Shown in pieces: positions 18,815 through 28,337 of a stretch of DNA of 64,000 nucleotides (its first letter is position 1; each line of letters begins with the position of its first letter). Where the stretch lies: the NCBI RefSeq assembly GCF_001577365.1, contig NZ_CP014514.1, positions 1 to 64,000 of the forward strand. The letters run 5' to 3'. The notes below the pieces were generated by a model that was given only the letters and a program-made list of their open reading frames with translations, was not told where the DNA came from and made no database searches. The position numbers were made by a program, and so were the translations under genes. The stretch comes from Frondihabitans sp. PAMC 28766 (GTDB lineage: Bacteria; Actinomycetota; Actinomycetes; Actinomycetales; Microbacteriaceae).

Positions 18815-19816
18815 ATGCCCTATTCCGCAGCCAGTAACCGTTACGAGTCCGTGAGCATCGCCCGTAGCGGCCGCAGCGGCCTACAGCTCCCCCGAATATC
18901 GCTTGGCCTGTGGAATAACTTCGGAGACGACCGCCCATTGGAGACACAACGCGCGATCCTACTTCGAGCGTTCGATCTCGGCGTTTTTCACTTCGACCTG
19001 GCCAACAACTATGGGCCGCCCGCCGGAAGCGCCGAATCGAATTTCGGCAGAATCGTCCACGAGGATCTGCGCCCCTACCGCGATGAGATCGTCATATCCA
19101 CCAAGGCCGGCTACGACATGTGGCCTGGCCCATACGGTGAATGGGGATCGCGGAAGACAATGCGAGCATCTCTTGACCAGTCCCTGAAGCGCCTCCAGCT
19201 CGACTACGTCGATGTTTACTATTCCCACCGGCCTGACCCCAACACACCCATCGAAGAGACCATGGCCGCGTTGGCCAGCGCCGTGCATCAAGGGAAGGCA
19301 CTGTACGTCGGGATCTCGAACTATTACACGGTGGCCGAAACAGAAGCAGCCGTCATGGCCCTGAAAGCCGAAGGTGTGCCGCTCAGCATTCATCAGCCTC
19401 GATACAACCTGTTCGACCGCGACATCGAAACAGGTCTACTTGCCGCGCTGGAGGACCTCGGCGTAGGGATCATCGCCTTCTCACCGCTGGCACAGGGACT
19501 TCTCACGGATCGCTACCTACAAGGCATACCCACGGGCTCCCGCGCAGCCAAGGGGCGATGGGTGACCGAGTCGGACATCACGGAAAGCTACCTCAAGCGC
19601 GCCCGAGCGTTGAAGGAGATCGCTACCTCCAGGAACCAATCGCTTGCTCAACTGGCCATCAGTTGGGTCCTTCGCCACGATGCCGTAACAAGTGCCCTCG
19701 TCGGCGCATCAAGTGTCCACCAGCTCGAGGACACCCTCCGCGCCCTCGATGCACCGCCCCTTTCCCCAGCCGACCTCGAAGTGATCGAGGCGCAGATGAC
19801 GGCCGACCCCGAATAA
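18815..19816 (+). CDS. Aldo/keto reductase (YghZ / Kv-beta-like)
   Basis: 333 residues from ATG 18815, seven bases after GAGAGGAG. Motifs are HFDLANNYGPPAGSAESNFG (Asp and Tyr), EIVISTKAGYDMWPGPYGEW (Lys, plus the WPGPYG signature shared with L-glyceraldehyde-3-phosphate reductases), DYVDVYYSHRPDPNTPIEE (His) and GVGIIAFSPLAQGLLTDRYL. It is NADP-dependent, cytoplasmic and full length. It lies 189 bases after the permease operon and just before GH125, so it is probably part of the same catabolic unit; the physiological aldehyde is unknown. Confidence 0.88.
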   Translation: MPYSAASNRYESVSIARSGRSGLQLPRISLGLWNNFGDDRPLETQRAILLRAFDLGVFHFDLANNYGPPAGSAESNFGRIVHEDLRPYRDEIVISTKAGYDMWPGPYGEWGSRKTMRASLDQSLKRLQLDYVDVYYSHRPDPNTPIEETMAALASAVHQGKALYVGISNYYTVAETEAAVMALKAEGVPLSIHQPRYNLFDRDIETGLLAALEDLGVGIIAFSPLAQGLLTDRYLQGIPTGSRAAKGRWVTESDITESYLKRARALKEIATSRNQSLAQLAISWVLRHDAVTSALVGASSVHQLEDTLRALDAPPLSPADLEVIEAQMTADPE

Positions 19817-19976
19817 CGTCAGCCCCCCTGTATTCAGCCGCCTCTGCTGCCCATCGAGCCGCCTCCAAGCGGGGCGAGAGGAACTCATAGGGCACTCCGA
19901 GCCCGTCCTGCCCGACAAAAACCCCCCTGAAACCGCTGGCGGGAACCCCCATCCCGTCGCACGATTGCCGAGGCTC

Positions 19977-21377
19977 ATGAATCCGATAGACCAACTTCGT
20001 CTTCCTAACGTGGACGCCGCGGCGTCTACCATCGCAACGGTCCTTGGTGAAGACGCGGCACGCGCCTTCGCCCGCACGATGCGCACCAACCTCTCTCGCG
20101 TCGCTCGGCCCCTGGACGACGGAACGGTCTTCGTTTTGACCGGCGACATTCCTGCCATGTGGCTCCGGGACTCCGCCGCTCAACTTCGTCCCTACCTTCT
20201 CCTCTGCGATGGCGACCGGGAACTGCAAGATGTCATCATTGCGGTGCTGCGACGACAACTCAGCTACCTCCTCACCGACCCGTACGCCAACTCCTTCACG
20301 GAAAGCGTCGAGTCGTGGCACAGCACCGATCGGACAGCCGCAGGGCCGTCGACCTGGGAGCGGAAATTCGAGTTGGATTCCCTCTGCTATCCGCTCGAAT
20401 TAGCCCATCGCCTGTGGACAATCACCGGGCGAGACGACTTCTTCGACGCCGAATTCGAGCAGGCGTGCCAACTGATCATTGACGTCGCGGAAAAGGAAGA
20501 AGACCACGAGACCAAATCCGCCTACCGTTTTGTTCGGCCCCACGGCCCCACCACCGACACCTTGGTACGAGACGGAAAGGGGCGGCGCACGAAACCGATC
20601 GGACTCATCTGGAGCGCTTTCCGCCCCAGCGATGACGCCTGCGAGCTCGGTTTCAACATTCCGGGAAACATGTTTGCCGTCGTGGCGCTTCGTTACATGG
20701 CCGACATCCTGAACAGCTGCTACCAGAACACCGCACTCGCTCACAAGGCTGCAGGTGCCGCCGGCCGCATTGACGCGAGTCTTCACGATCACGCGCTGTT
20801 CGACCTGCCGACCGGAGAGCAAATCTTCGCCTACGAAGTCGACGGCTATGGCAAGGCGATTTTGATGGACGATGCGAACATGCCAAGTCTTTTGTCGGCC
20901 CCCCTGACCGGGTACCTGTCGGCGTCGGACCCGACCTACCTTGCCACTCGCTCGTTCGTTCTTTCCCTCGCTAACCCCTACTATTTCGACGGGAGCGCCG
21001 GCCTCGGTGTCGGCAGCGCCCACACCCCGCACGGCTATATCTGGCCAATAGCCATCGCCGTAGAAGGCCTCACCTCCCTCGATCGCCAAACCAAACTCGA
21101 AAAAATACAACTCCTACTCCGCACCACAGCAGGAACAGGACAGATGCACGAATCCTTCGACGCCGACTACCCCAGCGACTTCACCCGCGACTGGTTCTCG
21201 TGGGCTGACGCCATGTTCTGCGAACTCGTCCTCGACACCATCGGGATCCAGTTTCCCTCTCGAGCGAGTGCGGTACTAAAGAGACTCGTTTTGGGCGAAG
21301 TCGAACCGCGCAACGTCCTGGCCGCCGCGACCAAGAAGCAGGGTGGCGACTGGTTCGCGCCCGAGGAAGAAGCCTGA
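19977..21377 (+). CDS. GH125 exo-alpha-1,6-mannosidase
   Basis: 466 residues from ATG 19977; a TTG at 19965 is the alternative. GDIPAMWLRDSAAQLRPYLL is the GH125 signature holding the catalytic acid region, with FKLDSLCYP-like EFELDSLCYPLELAHRLW, FRPSDDACELGFNIPGNMFA, ILMDDANMPSLLSAPLTGYL and QMHESFDADYPSDFTRDWFS also present. These enzymes remove alpha-1,6-linked mannose by inversion. There is no signal peptide, so it acts on imported oligosaccharides. GH1 starts four bases after the stop, so the two form an operon. Confidence 0.9.
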   Translation: MNPIDQLRLPNVDAAASTIATVLGEDAARAFARTMRTNLSRVARPLDDGTVFVLTGDIPAMWLRDSAAQLRPYLLLCDGDRELQDVIIAVLRRQLSYLLTDPYANSFTESVESWHSTDRTAAGPSTWERKFELDSLCYPLELAHRLWTITGRDDFFDAEFEQACQLIIDVAEKEEDHETKSAYRFVRPHGPTTDTLVRDGKGRRTKPIGLIWSAFRPSDDACELGFNIPGNMFAVVALRYMADILNSCYQNTALAHKAAGAAGRIDASLHDHALFDLPTGEQIFAYEVDGYGKAILMDDANMPSLLSAPLTGYLSASDPTYLATRSFVLSLANPYYFDGSAGLGVGSAHTPHGYIWPIAIAVEGLTSLDRQTKLEKIQLLLRTTAGTGQMHESFDADYPSDFTRDWFSWADAMFCELVLDTIGIQFPSRASAVLKRLVLGEVEPRNVLAAATKKQGGDWFAPEEEA

Positions 21378-21381
21378 CCCC

Positions 21382-22748
21382 ATGAGTCTCACCGAAGACA
21401 GTATCCCTGACGATTTCATCGTCGGAACCGCGACGGCCGCATACCAGATCGAGGGCAGCACTAGGGATGGGGGCAGGGGACGAAGCATCTGGGACGATTT
21501 TGCCGCGACCCCAGGGGCCATCGTCGACGGGAGCACCGGAGATCCCGCGGACGAGCACTACGTTCGCTACCTCGACGACGTGGAGATCATGTCCAATCTG
21601 GGCCTGGACGCCTACCGTTTCTCGATCTCGTGGTCGCGCATCCAACCAGACGGGACCGGGCCGGCCAACCCGGCCGGCGTCGCGTTCTATCGCCGGTTGG
21701 CTGAAGCCCTCATCGCGAAAGGGATCACCCCGTATGCAACGCTCTACCACTGGGATCTGCCCTCCGCCCTCGAAGGGAATGGCGGCTGGCTGAATCTGGA
21801 AACCGCTGATCGATTCGCCGAGTACACACGGCTCGTCGTCGACAGCCTTGGGGACCTGATTACCCATTGGATCACACTCAACGAACCCTGGTGCTCAGCC
21901 TTCCTCGGCTACGCCTCCGGCGTGCACGCTCCTGGCAAGCAACTCGGCAGCACCGCTACCCATGCCATCCACCACCTCCTACTCGGCCACGGCCGCGCCG
22001 TCAACAATATTCGAGACAGCAGCCCCGACGCGACAGTGGGCATCGCCCTCAACCTTTATTCCGTCGAGGCCGCCAGCAACGCGAAGGACGACGTCGACGC
22101 TGCCCGACGGATCGACGGTCTGCACAACCGGCTGCTTCTGGACCCCCTCCTTGCCGGCCGCTACCCCGCCGACGTCCTCCACGACCTGGGCGAAGAAACC
22201 TGGTTCGCCGCCAACCCCTTGACCGACGCCGACGAAATCGCCGTCCCAATCGATTTCCTCGGTATCAACTACTACAGCCGCCACACGACGACGACAGGCG
22301 CCCCCATGGAAACCGGCGCGAGCTCCTATCCGGCAGCGAATTCGTCACCATGGTGGATACGGGAGCCCCCAAAACGATCATGGGCTGGGAGATCCACCCA
22401 GACGGTCTTATCGACGTCCTCCGCATGGCCAACTCGCGGCAGCCCGACCTTCCTCTCTACATCACGGAGAATGGCGCCGCTTACGACGACACGCTCCTCG
22501 ACAACGGCGACATCCCCGACGAGGAACGCCGCGACTACCTCGATAAACACCTCACCGCATGCGTGGAAGCCGTATCCCTCGGCCTCCCCCTGAAAGGGTA
22601 TTTCCTGTGGAGCCTGATGGATAACTTCGAGTGGTCCTGGGGCTACACGAAACGCTTCGGCATCGTCCACGTCAATTACGACACCCAAGATCGAACAATC
22701 AAGCGAAGCGGCCATTGGCTAGCGGCCATCCTTAAGGGCCGCCAATAG
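21382..22748 (+). pseudogene. GH1 beta-glycosidase, one-base frameshift
   Basis: The retaining beta-glucosidase/mannosidase/galactosidase fold is clear: DFIVGTATAAYQIEGSTRDG, YRFSISWSRIQPDGTG, THWITLNEPWCSAFLGYASG (NEP acid/base) and LGINYYSRH. Near 22330 a C is missing from a CC run, shifting the frame after TGASSYP. Restored, it continues GSEFVTMVDTGAPKTIMGWE, LPLYITENGAAYDD (ENG nucleophile), GYFLWSLMDNFEWSWGYTKR and ends at 22746-22748. As written the nucleophile is lost. Full length once corrected (~455 residues), cytoplasmic. Confidence 0.88.
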
Positions 22749-22897
22749 ATCCACGCCAGTTGCACCGGAGCTACGTGCGACACCGACCGCGTCAGTCCTT
22801 CGCCCAGATCAGGACGTCCCTCGGCCGCATCACACGTTCCGCGTACCTGTGACGCGAACTCAAGGTTCCTGAACCTACACGAGCAGAAGGAACGAAG

Positions 22898-25279
22898 ATG
22901 TTGAAGCGAACAGTACTCGACCACGGACCGGTGGCCACTCGCCGCCAACTCAATACGGGATGGCTGTTCGGAGGCGCCGTCTCTCGGGCTCTGCCTCTCG
23001 ACTGGGATGACGCTCCCTTGGCGGCTGACCTCGCGGATCCTGCCCTCGACGACAGCGGCTACGAAGAGGTCACCTTGCCCCACGCGGTGGCTCCGCTCTC
23101 GTGGCGCCAATGGGATCCGGCGACCTGGGAACACGTGTGGAGTTACCGGCGTCACTTCGATGCACCCGTGGCCCCCGCGGACCGATCCTTCGTTGACTTC
23201 GAGGCAGTCAACGTCGCAGCCACCGTGACCCTGAACGGTCACCGCCTCGGCCGACATTTCGGCGGCTACCTTCCCTTCTCATTCGAAGTCACCGAGCATC
23301 TCCGGGCCGGCGACAACGTCCTCGCCGTCCTCGTTGACGCCAGATTCAACCTCAACGTACCGCCGAACCTCCCCGCCCCGGCCCGCAGCGAAGACATCGA
23401 CTTCTGGCAGCCCGGCGGGATCCACGGCACCGTGACCCTCCGAGCGGTTCCAGGCACCTTCGTCTCGGACGTGTCGGCCGTGCCGCGTGACGTCCTGGAC
23501 CCTGATCGGCGGCGCGTCGAGATCACGGCGTTCGTCGATGCCCGAGATCACGTCGACTCCAGGATCCTGACGGAGCTCGTGGGCCCGGATGGCGCGACCG
23601 TCGCGAGCGCCGACGTCACCGCGACGCTGTCACCGGGCGTGAACGAAGTGCCGCTGAGCATCAACGACGTCGGATCGGTGGCCCTGTGGGACGTCGAATC
23701 GCCGACGCTCTACCGCGCGATCACCTCGGTGTGCCCCGACGGCGGCGAGCCGCACGCGCACCGCACCAGGATCGGATTCCGCGAGGCGCGATTCGAGCGG
23801 GACGGCTTCTTCCTCAACGGAAGACGGCTCTACCTGTTCGGGGCCAATCGGCACCAGCACTTCCCGTTCGCCGGATTCGCCATGCCGTCGAGGGTGCAGC
23901 GGAAAGACGCCGAGTTGCTCCGCGACACCCTCAACTGCGTGATGGTGCGCTGTTCGCACTACCCCCAATCCTCGGCGTTCCTCGACGCCTGCGACGAACT
24001 GGGACTGCTCGTCTGGGAGGAGCCGCCGGGCTGGCAGTACGTCGGCGACGCCGAATGGCGACAGCGGGCGAAAGACGACATCGCCGCGATGATCGTCCGC
24101 GACCGGAACCGGCCCTCCGTCATCGTCTGGGCCGCGCGTCTGAACGAAACCTACGACCATCCCGACTTCTACGCCGAAACGGAAGCCCTCGTCAGGTCCC
24201 TCGACGACTCCCGCGCAACAAGCGGGACCACCCATGGGCAGTATCACGACACCCCGGACTACCAACACGAGGTCTTCGCCTACGACGACTATTCGATCCA
24301 CGACCTGCCGAACGGCGATCATTGCCCAACGCTTTTGCCGCCGAGAGACGACTTCCCGTATCTCATCGGCGAGACAGTGACGTCCTGGAGCAGCCCGACT
24401 CGGCTCTATCGACGGGCCCAGCGTCCCGAGGTTCAGCAGCACCAGGCCATGGACTACGCGCACGTCCACAACAAAGCACGCTCGGACGCCCGCTATAGCG
24501 GAGTTCTGGCATGGTCAGCCATCGACTACCACGCCGGTCACGTCGTGAACCATCGTGGCGTGAAAACATCGGGACTCCTCGACACCTTCCGCGTTCCAAA
24601 GCCGGGGGCCGCGATGTACCGGGCACAGGTCGATCCGTCGCGGAGGGTCGTCCTCGAACCGGCATTCACATGGGATCCACCCGTGGACGGTCAGACGAGG
24701 CCTGGCCTCGACAATCGCACTCCAGAGGCCGACTGGGGCCCCGGCGAGAACGCCGTCGTCTTCTCCAATTGCGACCGCCTCGAGGTCACCCTCGGAGGTC
24801 GGCATCACGCTACCGTCTTCCCGGACACCACCGCCTTCCCTCACCTGGTGACGGCTCCGTCGTTCGTCGATCTGCGTCTCCCCCACCGGAACACTGCCGA
24901 TCTCGTCCTCGACGGGTACATCGGCGCTCGACTCGCGATCTCCCGACGCTTCTCCGGCCGTCGTGACCACGACGTCCTGAGCGTCGTGGCCGATGACGCC
25001 AGAATCACAGCGGATGCGGTGGACACCACCCGCGTCGAGCTGTCGATCCGCGACGAGTTCGGTGAAGCTCGCGGCCGCTCCGAGGCCCGGATCACTCTTG
25101 AGGTCGACGGGCCGGGCGTTCTCGTCGGAGAGCCCTTCTTCGACTTCGCGGAAACCGGCGCCGTCGGGGCAGTCTGGATCAGGAGCCGTGGATACAACGA
25201 GTCGGGGCTCGTGACCCTGCGAGCGAGCCATCAGCACTTCGGCAGCGTCGCCCTACAGATCAATGCGGTCGCACCCTGA
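22898..25279 (+). CDS. GH2 beta-galactosidase/beta-mannosidase-type hydrolase
   Basis: 793 residues; AAGGA precedes the ATG with seven-base spacing. Domain order is a jelly-roll sugar-binding domain (residues ~15-190, with SYRRHFDAPV and GGYLPFSFEVTEHL), an Ig-like domain, a TIM barrel from ~300 (FFLNGRRLYLFGANRHQHFP), and a C-terminal domain of DUF4982-like type. The acid/base is in VIVWAARLNETYDHPDFYAE and the nucleophile Glu in FPYLIGETVTSWSS. No signal peptide. It is separated from GH1 by 149 bases and is the last gene of the locus. Substrate preference within GH2 cannot be fixed from sequence. Confidence 0.9.
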   Translation: MLKRTVLDHGPVATRRQLNTGWLFGGAVSRALPLDWDDAPLAADLADPALDDSGYEEVTLPHAVAPLSWRQWDPATWEHVWSYRRHFDAPVAPADRSFVDFEAVNVAATVTLNGHRLGRHFGGYLPFSFEVTEHLRAGDNVLAVLVDARFNLNVPPNLPAPARSEDIDFWQPGGIHGTVTLRAVPGTFVSDVSAVPRDVLDPDRRRVEITAFVDARDHVDSRILTELVGPDGATVASADVTATLSPGVNEVPLSINDVGSVALWDVESPTLYRAITSVCPDGGEPHAHRTRIGFREARFERDGFFLNGRRLYLFGANRHQHFPFAGFAMPSRVQRKDAELLRDTLNCVMVRCSHYPQSSAFLDACDELGLLVWEEPPGWQYVGDAEWRQRAKDDIAAMIVRDRNRPSVIVWAARLNETYDHPDFYAETEALVRSLDDSRATSGTTHGQYHDTPDYQHEVFAYDDYSIHDLPNGDHCPTLLPPRDDFPYLIGETVTSWSSPTRLYRRAQRPEVQQHQAMDYAHVHNKARSDARYSGVLAWSAIDYHAGHVVNHRGVKTSGLLDTFRVPKPGAAMYRAQVDPSRRVVLEPAFTWDPPVDGQTRPGLDNRTPEADWGPGENAVVFSNCDRLEVTLGGRHHATVFPDTTAFPHLVTAPSFVDLRLPHRNTADLVLDGYIGARLAISRRFSGRRDHDVLSVVADDARITADAVDTTRVELSIRDEFGEARGRSEARITLEVDGPGVLVGEPFFDFAETGAVGAVWIRSRGYNESGLVTLRASHQHFGSVALQINAVAP

Positions 25280-25311
25280 CCACGGCCAAGCGGAAGCTGC
25301 CACATGAGCGG

Positions 25312-25866
25312 AGCCGGGTTTTCGATCGAAGCGGGCGCTTCCAGTACTCAACCCTGAACGACAAGATATCAAAGGCTCTTCTGGTGACGCCTCCGCAGGG
25401 TGATTTCTTGATCGATGCCGGGTTCGGGAAGCATGTCGCCGAGCATGTGAAAATGCTTCCGGTGTTCGCCCGCGCCCCTACGCGGCGACCGCGACGGTGC
25501 ACCGCGCACGGTGCACCAGCAGCTTGTGAATGCCGGGTACGACTTCGACCGGTTGCGGGGGGTGAGCCTCACGCATTCGCACTGGGACCACAGCAGCGGC
25601 CTGGACTCGCTCGACGCGCCCATCTGGTTGAGCAAGGGCGGGCGGGAGTACGCGGCGACCGACGGCGACGGGAAAGTGTTCCGCACCGTATCGCCCGGGC
25701 ACGAGATCCACGAGTACACCTTCGAGGGCCCGTCCTATCTTGGTTTCACGTCAAGCGTCGACGTGTACGGGGACGGGTCGTTGGTCATCGCCTTGGCAGG
25801 TGGGCACACGACCGGGTCCGTGGTGGTGTTCGTCACGGTGCCGTCGGGGAAACGCTATGCGTTCAT
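25312..25866 (+). pseudogene. Metallo-beta-lactamase-fold hydrolase (lactonase-like), truncated
   Basis: The frame picks up at SRVFDRSGRFQYSTLNDKIS and continues LLVTPPQGDFLIDAGFGKHV. Two small frameshifts near 25478 and 25505 break it. It then continues VSLTHSHWDHSSGLDSLDAP, with the HxHxDH zinc motif, and VIALAGGHTTGSVVVFVTVP with the next zinc His. It stops being coherent at KRYAFMG, where MITE A copy 2 and its IS110 begin (25867), so the third zinc-ligand region is lost. The N-terminal leader is also absent. Resembles N-acyl-homoserine-lactonase-type or related MBL hydrolases. Confidence 0.75.
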
Positions 25867-25893
25867 GGGGTCTGATCCTTCTATGGTTCGTTG

Positions 25894-26979
25894 TCAACCC
25901 ATGAGGCTGTTGAGTTGCCGGAAGATTTGACGAGCGACATAGCGTTTGAGGCAGCGTCGGATCTCTCGTCGGGATTTACCCTCTGCCGTCCGCCTATCGA
26001 CGTAGGCCCGAGTTCCAGCATCGGAGACCATGCGGGTGCGGGCGATAATATCCATCGCCCGGTTCAGTTGACGGTCGCCGCGGCGGCTGAGACGGTGCCG
26101 GACGACGTTGCCGCTGGAGGCCTGGAGTGGGGCGACGCCGGCGAGACTGGCGAAGGCGGCTTCGGATCGGATGCGCCCTCGATGCGAATAGGCCGCGAGG
26201 ATGATGGCCCCGGTGACCGGCCCGACGCCTTTGATGTTCAGAAACCCGGGCGCGAGTTCCTGGACGTGATGGGCCAGAGCAGCATGATTCTGATCGAGTT
26301 GCCTTGTTGCGGCGAGAATACTGGTGGCGAGTCGTTTCGCTTCCGATCGGATTGTTCCGATGACGGAGTCGTCCGTGCAGCGCTCACGCCACCCACCCAC
26401 GGTCTGCACCTGCGACACGGTCAGCGGGCGGCGTGCGTCGACGCCGAGGCTGAAACTGCGAAGGAGCGCGGTAAGCATGTTGTTGTCGGCGGTTCGACGG
26501 CTGTCCAACGCCTGACGAGCGACGAGGAGGACTCGCAGTGCTGACCGGATGCCCTCGGCTCGTGGGGTGCTGAGTTCGCTCAGGGGCGAGGCAATAGCGG
26601 TCCGCGCGGCCGCGATCGCGTCGATCTCGTCAGATTTTCCGTGCGCGGACCGGGTAGCACGTCGTGGTGGCTTCACCTCCCGAACCTCAATGCCCTCGGC
26701 CTGGAGAGCGCGGGTGAGGGTTGCACCATAGGAGCCGGTTCCCTCGATGGCGACGAGCATTGATTCTGGAGCGCGTCGATTTATCCAGCTCCTCGCCCGG
26801 GCGAGCCCGGCAGGGCTAGTGGGGAATACTGCCGTGCCAAGGATCTCTCCGGTACGAGCCTCGACAGCGGCGTACGTGTGGGTCCTGGCGTGGGTGTCCA
26901 CACCGATCACATGTGTGAATTCGTCTGCCACGATAGTCACCGTGGTCCATCCTTCCTCGAAGTGGTCTCTCTCAGCCAT
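25894..26979 (-). CDS. IS110-family transposase (DEDD recombinase), copy 2
   Basis: 361 residues, identical in sequence to the protein at 1039-2124, with the same DEDD residues and C-terminal ASSG serine motif. Identity of both protein and flanking non-coding ends implies very recent transposition and an active element. Confidence 0.93.
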   Translation of the reverse strand: MAERDHFEEGWTTVTIVADEFTHVIGVDTHARTHTYAAVEARTGEILGTAVFPTSPAGLARARSWINRRAPESMLVAIEGTGSYGATLTRALQAEGIEVREVKPPRRATRSAHGKSDEIDAIAAARTAIASPLSELSTPRAEGIRSALRVLLVARQALDSRRTADNNMLTALLRSFSLGVDARRPLTVSQVQTVGGWRERCTDDSVIGTIRSEAKRLATSILAATRQLDQNHAALAHHVQELAPGFLNIKGVGPVTGAIILAAYSHRGRIRSEAAFASLAGVAPLQASSGNVVRHRLSRRGDRQLNRAMDIIARTRMVSDAGTRAYVDRRTAEGKSRREIRRCLKRYVARQIFRQLNSLMG

Positions 26980-27215
26980 GACCTGGGAAAATGCTACGAG
27001 GCGTGTCTCTAACGAGCCACAAGTCCGCTGACGCGGAACTTGGGCAACCTTCTATCAAGCCATCGGAACGGGCCAGGTCGATGCAGGTCCCGCCGGACGG
27101 ACAGATCAGACCAAAGGCACCGTCGTGAAACGAGCCAGACCAGTAGAGAGTCACATCCGGCAGAACCGTGCACCAGCCTGCCAGCCAATCCCAGACCGGC
27201 CACAACCATTAGAGA
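26980..27215 (-). ncRNA. Candidate IS110 bridge RNA region, copy 2
   Basis: Identical to the copy 1 region (2125-2360). Both copies entered the same target motif, as expected if an RNA in this end specifies the site. Not folded or tested. Confidence 0.45.
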
Positions 27216-27660
27216 CCAGTACCGGAACGGTAGTTGGCGTTAGAGGCCGATGTGGTGGGTGAATTCGAGGCACGACGAGCAGACGTGCGTTCAGAACTCG
27301 TCTCAAGACTTTCACCACCTCGCTCGGGAGTCGAGAAAGGTTGGAAACTCATCGGTTCCGGCGAGTCGTGCATGTGCGTGTTCGTTGCGGAAATCATGGC
27401 TTTTGGACCCTCAGCAGGCCGCATCCGCGGGTAGTTTGAGGCTTAGCGCCAATGGCCGTTCCGCTACTGGCCAGACCCCTTACGGGCCGCTCAGGCGACG
27501 GAACTGCTTTGCCCGATTTGGACCGAGGTAGGCGTCCGGGGAAGGGGGGTCAGGATCAAGTCCTAAACAAGTGGGTCCAAGTAATACTTGCAAGTCACTT
27601 GGAGTATCGGTAGTCTCGGGACATAACCGCCTCAGACCTCGACCCTCCAGGAGCACCAGA

Positions 27661-28104
27661 GTGCCTAATTACATCAACATGAACGTCCGCGAGGACCTCG
27701 TAGACGACGTCACGAAGTTCATCGCGACACGACTGGTCGCCCTCGAAAGTGGCCCTTCCGACGACTCGAGCCTGTCCAAGAATCCGGCGAACGAGATCGA
27801 GGCGCGGGAGTGGACCGTACCTGAGCTTCGGATGCTGAAGGACGGGGCGACGAAGGCTAAGTCGATCGGCCTTTTCAACCAGGTCCTCGACATTCTCGCC
27901 AGGGAGTATCCCCGTCCGGTGTCTACAGCTGAGATTGGCGACGAACTCCGAATTGAGGGTGTCCGCATTCAGAATTCGTTCGGTCGTGCCACGGTGTGGA
28001 TCCGCAATCGAACAGACGGTGACAAGCGTTGGCCTATCTACTGGGCCGGCCGCGACTGGACGCTTAGCGCAGGAAACGCCGAACGATGGAGGTCGCTCGG
28101 CTAG
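27661..28104 (+). CDS. Unknown protein, possible winged-helix fold
   Basis: 147 residues from GTG 27661, eight bases after CAGGAG; an ATG at 27679 is the alternative. The N-terminal half (NVREDLVDDVTKFIATRLVA) is helical and polar. The C-terminal half (LFNQVLDILAREYPRPVSTA, EIGDELRIEGVRIQNSFGRA) reads like a winged-helix DNA-binding domain, ending in WPIYWAGRDWTLSAGNAE. I do not recognise the family. It is the first gene after the IS110/MITE, and its base composition looks slightly less GC-rich than the glycan locus, in keeping with a separate island. Confidence 0.6.
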   Translation: MPNYINMNVREDLVDDVTKFIATRLVALESGPSDDSSLSKNPANEIEAREWTVPELRMLKDGATKAKSIGLFNQVLDILAREYPRPVSTAEIGDELRIEGVRIQNSFGRATVWIRNRTDGDKRWPIYWAGRDWTLSAGNAERWRSLG

Positions 28105-28113
28105 GACATTGGC

Positions 28114-28134
28114 GCGCCCTCCCATCCAGGGCGC
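28114..28134. terminator. Short hairpin after the 27661 gene
   Basis: GCGCCCT and AGGGCGC form a perfect 7-bp stem with a CCCATCC loop, ten bases past the stop. No U-run follows. Confidence 0.4.
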
Positions 28135-28337
28135 ATCTCATCGCGACGGGCCACACCTGTGTCGCGGTGGCTTACAGCTCGGAGCGACGCGTAACGACGA
28201 CACCATTCGAATCGCTCTAGAGTCTGAGGACCGCTTGTGCGACGGATGCGTGCGAAGGTCTAGCTGGATGGCTGCGGCCACCCTCACCATTCAGCCGCTG
28301 CTACCCTCGCGACTACTTGACACCACGGGGGGGAAGC

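Larger units (their letters stand above)
25876..27215 (-). mobile_element. IS110-family insertion sequence, copy 2
   Basis: It matches 1021-2360 throughout the bases I compared, offset by 24855. The same split of the GGGGTCTGA / CCAGTA target is seen. The two copies are in direct orientation about 25 kb apart, so homologous recombination between them could delete or circularise the whole glycan locus. Confidence 0.85.
25867..27479. repeat. MITE-like element A, copy 2, split by IS110
   Basis: Element parts 25867-25875 and 27216-27479. Its interior is the reverse complement of copy 1: the segment after the IS here (CCGGAACGGTAGTTGGCGTT) corresponds to the far right end of copy 1. The IS110 has therefore entered the opposite end of the element in the two copies. 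The uninterrupted right end reads CCGTTCCGCTACTGGCCAG then ACCCC. It disrupts the lactonase-like gene. Confidence 0.75.
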
